A DNA stretch of 64,000 bases from Eremophila alpestris peregrina (taxonomy: Eukaryota > Chordata > Aves > Passeriformes > Alaudidae). Below the pieces are notes generated by a model. That model searched no databases, was not told the DNA's origin, and saw only the letters and a program-made list of their open reading frames with translations. The DNA is taken from the NCBI GenBank assembly GCA_009792885.1, contig WMCF01000056.1:3726164-3790163 (forward strand), given 5' to 3'. The first letter of the stretch is position 1. Each line of letters begins with the position of its first letter. The translations under genes and the position numbers were made by a program. Shown piece after piece: positions 56,716-64,000 of the stretch.

Positions 56716-57530
56716 GAGCTCCTGTTTTTCCAGAGCCAGTTATTGTAGCATTAGAACACAGCATCTGCCCCCGTGTGTGTGGAGATGCATAAATAAGGAA
56801 CTGGGAATCAAATAAAAGAAATACATTGGATTTTTTTCTGTCCTTTTTTTAATTTTTTTTTTTTTAATCTCTGTCCCTTTCCAGCCTTTCACATTCTGAT
56901 ATAAAAGTCCTGGAAGGAAAAGGCTTGGAGGGAAGCAATGGGAGAAAAGTTTGCAAAGGGCAAAATCAGTGGGACCCTGCAGAACAAACATGTGTAAAGG
57001 CTTTGTTTCAAAGTGGATGAATGCAAAAGCCTGTTGGGGATAATTTTTAGGCTTTGCCTATTTTGAAAGGGTTGAGGATCAGGAGTAAAGTGAGAAAACA
57101 ATTCTCTGTAGGAAGCTGTAGCAGACTAAATGGAGCTTGTTGTTGTTGGCAGGGGCCGTGATGCTGAGGGCAGCAGCATCGTTACTGAAGTTGGAGGCAG
57201 CAGAGGTTTAAATAAATAAGGAGAGATCCCTGAACCGAGATAAAAACGGGATCTCACTGTGCTGGGTCCTGCCGTGCTCCGGAGCAGGGAGGGCTGGCAG
57301 GGTGTGAGTAAAGGGAGATGAATGAGCCTGATCAGATCAGGCTCCGAGCTCTCTCTCCTTGCTCGGGGCGCTGGGAACGAGTGAGAGAATTCCCGAGGAA
57401 TGGGGAGTTTATCTGTTCATCTGCACACAGGCAGGCATTGCCCCGCCGAGGGAACCGGGGAATGGCACAGCCAGGGAGCTCCTGGGCTCTGCTCACAGCC
57501 CCCACTCACAGCTCAGGTGTTGTGCTGGGG
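56716..57530. other. Unannotated DNA with two perfect short palindromes
   Basis: GAGATCCC (57223-57230) pairs with GGGATCTC (57248-57255), and AGCCTGATC (57325-57333) pairs with GATCAGGCT (57335-57343) around a single central base. They lie 75-120 bp apart and within about 310 bp of the following LTR. T-runs occur at 56828-56868. Confidence 0.6.
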
Positions 57531-58017
57531 CTTCTTTTTCTCTCCTTCTTGCCAGGGTTAGGATGGATGATTCACAGGAAACAAAAGTTCCAGTTGGGAC
57601 TTGGTGATTTATTATCTCTGATCTATTCACAGAGATTTACAGACTCACAGCCCTGAGCTCTCAGCAGCTGCCAGAAAAACGGGGCAAAATGGCCACTGCT
57701 GACTTTTCCCAGCTCTTTGAGCACCTTTTACCCAACAACGAGATGACACCTCCATTATTTATATATTTATATAATTATTTATATTATTGATGTTTGTGAC
57801 CCAGTGGTGACCACTAAAGGGCTGCAATGGGGACCTTTTTCACCCAGTTACGGAAAATCATCCAAACCCATGAAGAAGAGGAAGAAGAAGGTGAAAAGAA
57901 GGATTTAGACAAGGCCTTAAATTCTCCCTCTTGGCTCACACACATTACTTTATACTAAAATCCCAAACCCCAAGTGTTTCACCCTGTGAGATCACACACC
58001 TCAAATCAAACTCCACA
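57531..58017 (-). mobile_element. ERVL-like LTR, inverted and diverged copy
   Basis: Read on the minus strand it follows the 323-918 LTR in order: 'tgtggagtttg', 'gtgtgtgatctcacagggtg', 'ttttcaccttcttc', 'ggaggtgtcat', then AATAAA (complement of TTTATT at 57608-57613) with 'tcaccaagtcc', and an end at 'cctggcaagaaggagag'. It is much less similar to the two + strand copies than they are to each other, so it is an older or different subfamily member. It also has an AT-rich insert (57752-57792). No internal retroviral sequence adjoins it. Confidence 0.65.
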
Positions 58018-59404
58018 CCCACAGCCCCTGTGATTTCACTCAATGTTGGAGCTTGCTCCAAGGCCTCAGGTCAAATGCAGAGTTCTCTTGTGGGTCAGTG
58101 CCTGTGAGCACAGAAAACCCACAATTCTCAGCTTTTGGGATTCCAGCACTCAGGGATCTTCCCTTTCAGCCCCAGTGGAAACCAAAGGGGAGGAAAGTCC
58201 CTTTTCCGTGGCCCTGCTCAGTAGCAGAGCCCCATAAAAGCTCTGGGATTATTCTGACTGAGGCCAGCATTAACACAGGACTCTCCCCAGCCCCTCCTGT
58301 GCAGCTCAGCAATATCAGGAACAATAAAAACCCCGTTAAATCCTTGCACGAGCAACAGCCTGCAAGGAAGGGTTTGAAAAATGCTTCAAACATTCCCTAA
58401 ATCCAAGCCTCAGCCAGCAGAGGCTGGGGATGTCAAGGGCAGGTGATAAGAGCCTGGCCTGGGCAGGGGAATCACTGATCACAACCAAACCCTGCAAAGA
58501 AACATTTTTGCAGATTCTGTCCGCTGGATTTTCCTCCCACTCCCAGGAAAAACTCATGGGAAGGCTGCTCTGGACAAAATTCCCAGGATAAAGGGGCAGC
58601 AAAGCAGGAAAGAGAGGGCAGGAACGACCTGCTCCTGCTCTGGGGTGAAAACAACAGTGCAACTGCAACATATCCACGCAAAATATCCCTGTGATCCCGA
58701 TTTGCCCTGTTCTGAAGGAAAATCCTGGCTCGTGATTAAGGTTTGTAGAAGTGGACATTAAACAGAAAAAAAAAAATGGATTTGCATCCTTATTTAAGAA
58801 ATTCAAAATATTCCTCTACATTTTCAGGTTGGAACATTTAAATTCCCTTCTCCTGGAGTAAACTTTGAGGGGAAAAAATAATCAGAATAGTTAAGAAAAG
58901 AATTCTTCTTATCCTGGTTTTCTCCTCCAGCCTTTGACACTGAGAATACATTTGGAAACAGTAAAAACTGAGATAAAACAGCAGAGAATGGAAGTTCCCT
59001 GTGCTTTTTCTCTTCCCTTTTGGTGGCTCTTTTGTTTTAATTTATGTGGCAATATTTCAGAACCCAAAATGATATTTTTAGTGACAGCTTTTGCTCCAGG
59101 ACCCTTTTCCTCATGGTTCCTTTCCCCAGGGTTGCCTTTGGTGCTCGATCCATCCCACCAGGAGCAGCACCAGGAGCTGTCAGCCTCTCCAGAGCCCAAA
59201 CATTCCACTTATTCCCTCTACATGATGCATTCAGGGTCACACCAGTCCCTACATTAAATAACCTGGGGAGATGAATCCCAGAAATCTCCTTTTCCTCCAG
59301 CTCAGCCCAGTTTTGTGACAGAATTCCAGCAGGAACAGATCCATTTCCAGTGTTAAAGCACGGGACCAATGCTCCTGAGAGCAGCAGAGTGGGACAAGGA
59401 ATTT
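58018..59404. other. Unannotated DNA
   Basis: An A11 or so run lies at 58767-58778. No recognised element or exon. Confidence 0.45.
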
Positions 59405-59562
59405 TCTTTTTTCCCCGAGTTGTTGGGTTTTTTCTTTGTTTGTTTTGGGAGTTTTTGGGGTTTTTTGTTTGTTTGGTTGGGTGGTTTTTTTTGTTGTTGG
59501 TTTTTGTTTGTTTGTGGGGTTTTTTTGTTTGGTTTGTTGTTGTTGTTGTTTTCCCAAATAAG
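59405..59562. repeat. G/T-rich low-complexity tract
   Basis: The + strand is nearly only T and G, with 'tttgtttgtttg', 'ttgttgttgttg' and 'ggggtttttt' words. It resembles the tract at 44880-45105 but lacks the terminal poly(T). Confidence 0.85.
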
Positions 59563-59634
59563 CCCTGTGACTGTTCAAATCAGAGCTTTTGCCATGATCA
59601 GGAGGAATTTGGGTGGGAATACTGGGAAGTCCTG

Positions 59635-59692
59635 TGCAGGACTCAATGATCCCTGAGGCCCATCCAGCTCAGGATATTCCCTGATATTCCCT
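59635..59692 (+). mobile_element. CR1 3'-terminal fragment
   Basis: 'tgtgcaggactcaatgatcc', 'ctgaggcccatccagctcag' and 'gatattccctgatattccct' match the end of the same CR1 subfamily as the copy at 50711-51406. Confidence 0.75.
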
Positions 59693-61661
59693 GTATAGGA
59701 TAATACAGAATATTCCCTATAACTGCCACACACCTGATTCCTGGGGCTGGGATCACCAGATCCCGTTGGAATTCCTGGGATCAGAGCTTCCCAAGCTGTT
59801 TGTAATTCCTCTGGGTAAACTCAGGGCTGGATGAAGGCGCTTTGGTTCAGCAGGAAAATGGAATTATTTTTACAGAAGCCAGCGAGGGAGGCTGGAGCCT
59901 CTGATTTGGGATGATTACAATGAACAAAAAAAAAAGAGTCAAGCCTGGAAGTGTTTATTTTAATTTAGGGGGCATGGCGAGCTGCTGAGGTGGGAAGATA
60001 TAATTTGTATGGATTTAATCAGATGGCTGCAGTTTGTGGGCATTGCTAATTGAACACTCTCTGCCTCCCCTCAGCTCTACAGGGCTTTCTCTCCCCATGG
60101 CTGGGAGGCAGAAGAAAAGCAAAAAGCTGGGGAGGGAAAATGAGGATTGGGAGAGGTTTGGGGATAAAAAGAAAAAAAGGGGCTTCATTTTGGAGGGAAG
60201 CCAGTCTGTCCTGGATGGAGCTGCCTCAGCTTGGAAGCCATTTCCCTGCCCTGAGGTAAATGAGGATCAGCCAGGAGCTGGGGTAGGAGCTGATCAGGAC
60301 CCCCAGAAGGATTCTCAGCAGCACCTGGGAAAGGGTGTCTTGGGAGTTTCAGTAATTCCCAGGACTTGCCTTTTCCCTTTGAGGGAAAGGTGCCAGGTGA
60401 TGAATCCTGGAGCTCCCAGGACACCTCATTTTTCTCACTGGGAGGACATTCATGGTCCAAGACGCAGCAGCAGCCACCAAAACCACCCAGCCAGGCTGCA
60501 CACTCAGCAAGATGTCAGTTTGATTGAAGTTTGGCTGCTCCAGGGAACCCTGCAGAATTCCCCCAGTGATTTCCACCCCTGGCCACCCCACACACCCAAA
60601 AACAGAAACCAGGGCAACATTTTTTTTAAAAAACCCAACCAAAACCTGCCCGTGGATGAGCTGAGGGGGTTCAGGGAGGTTTCTTCCTTTCATGGTTTGT
60701 TTTGTTTGTGGCAGAGGGAATTCCAACCAAGCCAGCTGATGAAGAACAGCCCCAAAAATGCAGCTTCTTGCCCATGCCCCTTGATGTCACCCCAAAGCCA
60801 CCAAGCAGGGTGTAAATATCCCCCAGGCAGGGGCCAAACGTGTCAGGCTCACGTAGGAGCCAGCCCCGAGCAGAGCAGCCCAAAAACACCATCTCCAAAT
60901 ATTTTCTATATCATAATTATACAAAATGAGTGGAAATTTCTTACCCCCCTTCCCCCCAGCCCCCAAAAAACATGGCCCATTATGAGCCCTGCCAAGTCTG
61001 CAGGAACATAAATAACATTTGCAGGCTCTTTGTGCCGTGCAGGAGCTGGGAAGTGGAAAAATGATTGAGGGACAAGTGGTTTTTAAGATCCCCCCGAGGC
61101 CTGTAAGTTACCTGTTTATTTCAAGAAGAGCTGCAACTGCCAAAAGGAAAGGAAAGGAGTTCCTGGAGTTGCTATCATGGTGTGTTTCCAGGGATTATTT
61201 CAAAATAAACACGGGCTGAGTCTCTGCTTTGCTTCTCAGTCAATATTAATGCAGGCAGTGGGTACCTGGGGAGGGGGTGGGATGCTCCAGGACAGGCTCA
61301 GCTGAGCCTGGATCAGCCAGGTGGGATCTCCAGGGCCAGGAATAACCAGGGAGCTCCCCTGTGGCCTCAGGAGATACTCAAAAATGAGAATATCTGGTGA
61401 GGAGAGCAAAGGTGCTCAGAAATCCAGTGGGAACCCAGCTGGAAAAGGCAGAGCCAGGGAACCCTGCACAGCAGCATCCCCCACCTCCCAGGGGGAGGTC
61501 AAATAATCCTAAATAATCCTCATTTTCTGCATAAAACACCACAGCTGAAAGGGAGTTGGTCATGGCTGACTGCTAAAATGGAAGGGGAGAGTTGTGAAGT
61601 CATCAGGGAGGATATTTCAGATTGATAAAAGTGAGGTGGGAAAGAGTGTTGGAATTTTGTG
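59693..61661. other. Unannotated DNA with the longest open frame of the window
   Basis: A + strand open frame of 325 codons spans 60034-61011. Its translation is Pro/Ser/Gln/His-rich, low in hydrophobic blocks, and shows no domain I know. The start has no visible promoter and it could equally be a chance run in TA-poor sequence. No repeat family is recognised. Confidence 0.35.
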
Positions 61662-61744
61662 AGGGAAGGGAAGGGGAAAGGGAAAAGGGAAAGGGAAAGG
61701 GAAAGGGAAAGGGAAAGGGAAAGGGAAAGGGAAAGGGAAAGGGA
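61662..61744. repeat. (GGGAAA)n array, about 80 bp, all purine
   Basis: After a few irregular 'gggaagggaagggg' units the hexamer gggaaa repeats about eleven times. The + strand has no pyrimidine here. Four or more G3 tracts with 3-nt spacers meet the usual G-quadruplex pattern, and the mirror symmetry permits a triplex. Confidence 0.95.
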
Positions 61745-62817
61745 GTTCCCTTCATCCCAGAATTCACAAGGAGAAATCCTTTAAAGTCTGCAAGGCTTTA
61801 ATTTTTTCGTAACAAATCCATATTTTAGAGCAGATTCATTTGTAGCACTCCAGTGCCTGTCCCAGAAACATCTCTGGGAGCATTCTGAGCCAAGCTAAAA
61901 TGACATTTTTCACTTCCAGCCCAGCTGCCAGCCCCAGTGATGCAATGCAGGTAATATGGGAAACGATGAGTGACGCCGTAATTGCAGAGGATGCCTGGTT
62001 GGGAAAGAGAGATTGGAGTTGGGACAAAATAAAAATGATACCAGGAAAATAAAACCAGCAGAACTTCTTCCAGAATAAAGTGTTCCAGATAAGCTGCCAC
62101 GGGGTTAAGAAAGAATATTGAGGCTGGCTGGGCGTTGGAAGTGTAAGCAGGTTTTCTCCTTGCCTTTATAAACCATCCCTGATCTCTGCTGCATCCAGGG
62201 AACTTTCACCTGGCATCGAGGGAAGCTGTCAAACAAGTTCATGCACAGCTTGCACAGCCCAGGTGTCTGCAATCCCCATTTCCTGAGCCACCCCAAGGCC
62301 CAGCCAGCTCCAGCTGACTTGTCTCATCCCTGCCCAGATGGCAGCCCTGATAACTCCTGCATTATCTCCACATCTCTGTGCCAATTAAATTAAAGACTCC
62401 CCAGATTCTCAGCTAATGAACAAAGCTAATGAGTGACAAAAGATCATTAAGAAATCTGAGGCACCGAGGAGGGGGATCCAGAGGCAGCTGAAGGTTCCTC
62501 AGCAGCTCAGGGTTGGAAATTTACTGCCCCAGAAACAAACTCAGCTTTTCACAACTGGGAAAAGGAGAAGTGGGATAAAAGGACCAGAGAGTTCAAAAAA
62601 AATCTAAGCTGCTGAAGAATGATGGGAATGGGGACAACAATAATGCCCATGGTGTTTCCTTCAACCCATCTATTGGTGGGAGCTCTCTGGGCTCTCCAGG
62701 AATCCTGGATGGATAAAAAGCTGCCTGAGCCTCTGGAAATTTTCTTCCCAAGTGCTCTGCTCATTGCCTGCCTTGTCTGTGCTGGGAGCTGCTGATGGAG
62801 CTTCTCCTCCTTCCCAT
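61745..62817. other. Unannotated DNA
   Basis: Positions 62330-62470 are AT-richer, with GATA-like and TAAT words ('ccctgataactcc', 'caattaaattaaag'). No family is recognised. Confidence 0.4.
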
Positions 62818-63208
62818 GGAAAACTCAGAGTTGAAGGGTTCAGAATACAGGAACAGATCTAAAGCAAGATGGAGGTTTTAGGGCAGAGGCTTTGTCCTCC
62901 TTTTTCACCTTCTTCTCCATGGCTCTGGATGGCATTTTGTAATTGGATAGAAAATTGTGGGCCAGGGGTGGTTGGTTATTGGGATAAAAATAAAACTAAT
63001 TGAGGTGTCATTTCATAATTGGACAGTTTATCCTTAAAAGGCCTTGGAGAGAGAGGGGGCTCCATTTTAGTTTGTTACCTTGACGTGCTGTAGAACTCAC
63101 AGTCAGTAATACAGGTAAAAATCAATAAACATCGAGTCCAAACCAGAAACTACATCTCCAAGCAATTAATCCTGACTCTGGCAGAGAAGAAAGAAGATTA
63201 AAAACCCG
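62818..63208 (+). mobile_element. ERVL-like LTR, 5' truncated copy with internal deletion
   Basis: Nearly identical to 367-918: 'aaactcagagttgaagggtt', 'aacagatctaaagcaagatg', 'gccttggagagagaggggg', AATAAA at 63124-63129, and the same end 'aaaacccg'. It lacks the first 45 bp or so of the 323-918 copy, and lacks about 155 bp of AT-rich sequence, joining 'attttgtaatt' directly to 'ggatag'. No internal retroviral sequence is next to it. Confidence 0.78.
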
Positions 63209-64000
63209 CTATCCAACCTTTTTTTCAGAAGCACATCCCTGTGTGGGGTTGCCCTGGCTGTGCCACTGACCTGCAGCCTGCATTCCTGCTCAGTGTGGCT
63301 CCGTGTTTTCCGAAGGCAGTGCAGATTTTGTTTTGGAAGCACCGCCGAGAGGGCAAACAGGAAGCAGGAAGGGCTTTTTCAGGAACGCCAGAACCTTGAA
63401 GGCAGAGCAGTTCCCACTTTTTTTGGTCTCCGGCCCACGAATCGGTTTTGCAACAGCAGCAAGATACGAGTGGTGAGGTCAAGAGCAAAGCAAACAGGGA
63501 GCAGCCACAGAGAGCCACGTTCAGAATCAGCCAGGGGAGCTCTGAGTGCACTCGGGACGCCTGGAAAAATAAAGAGAGATGCTGAGCAGTCCCTGCAGTG
63601 CAGCTGTGTTATTGACAGATGGGATTAAGTGGTGGGAGTGCTGCGAGTGGGATATTTTCTGTACAAGCACATTGCCTTTGTTTATTGTCGTTTTGATTTT
63701 TGGGTTATTTTCTGCCCAGGCATTCGGGGACCTCGTTCCCCCCGGAGCGCACAACCGGCTGTTTGTTCTTGTTCCTGTTCTTGCTGCTGTTTGATTTGGG
63801 CGTGTTGGAGGGCTGCAGCAGGGCCCTGAGGAAGTGCTGCAGCCCAGCCTGGCTGCTCAGCACATCCCTGGCCTCAGAAGCAGCAAAATGAGATTTTTCT
63901 TTCCTTTTGCAAGGCAAGAAGTGTGAGGAAGGAATGGCACCACCAAGGCCTCACTCCTGCAGCCCAGCTCAGCACATCCCAGGGTTGGGAAGCAGCAAAA
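63209..64000. other. Unannotated DNA, CpG-retaining at first
   Basis: Positions 63295-63560 keep several CpGs ('caccgccgagagggc', 'cacgaatcggttttg'). No exon or repeat family is recognised. The words 'cagcccagc(c)t' and 'gctcagcacatccc' occur at 63840-63870 and again at 63959-63980, a weak direct repeat at the window edge. Confidence 0.4.

Noticed and set aside
323..63208. The two + strand LTRs as the ends of one provirus
   Set aside because: They are 62 kb apart, no gag/pol/env-like sequence lies next to either, and the right copy is 5' truncated. Solo LTRs or fragments fit better.
1..64000. tRNA, rRNA, known microRNA hairpins
   Set aside because: No tRNA A/B-box pair with a cloverleaf, no rRNA-like block and none of the microRNA mature sequences I could recall were seen. 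A covariance-model scan (tRNAscan-SE, Infernal) would settle this.

Overview
This window looks like non-coding nuclear DNA of a bird, most likely a songbird (Passeriformes). The evidence is at least twenty fragments of CR1, the LINE family that dominates bird genomes. Several carry its 3' end: the segment near 'ggtcccttccaaccca' followed by a degenerate 'attccatgattc' tail. There are also three LTRs of one ERVL-like family, a nested solo LTR, CpG-poor composition, and many simple repeats and minisatellites. I found no exon, tRNA, rRNA, CRISPR array, operon or bacterial gene. Six-frame reading gives only open frames that match no family I recognise, so no CDS is called. The window could be intergenic or a large intron; the sequence does not decide this.

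Layout. An ERVL-like LTR lies at 323-918 and a three-copy tandem repeat at 2631-3322. At 6070-7690 come a CpG-rich patch, a minisatellite of about 75 bp and a block of almost pure A+T. CR1 fragments, mostly on the + strand, are scattered from 3.6 to 37 kb; a tail-to-tail inverted CR1 pair at 10940-11824 is the most unusual. A satellite of about 155 bp with higher-order structure fills 30045-31446. A minisatellite of about 38 bp starts directly at a CR1 3' end and fills 37391-38322. A GT-rich tract ending in 54 T's lies at 44880-45159, and a CR1 whose 3' region holds an expanded TTGGA array at 46048-46466. A CR1 interrupted by a solo LTR is at 50711-51406. A second ERVL-like LTR, inverted, is at 57531-58017, a GGGAAA array at 61662-61744, and a third LTR, 5' truncated, at 62818-63208.

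The rest is apparently single-copy DNA. Some AT-rich, TAAT-dense or palindrome-bearing stretches could be conserved regulatory elements, but this cannot be judged without alignment to other birds.

No new gene system is visible. The most interesting material is repeat biology: tandem arrays that begin in or beside CR1 3' ends, a satellite with a higher-order repeat and fold-back hairpins, and an inverted CR1 duplication that lacks the LINE 3' end. Family names come from recognising sequence by eye, not from a database search.
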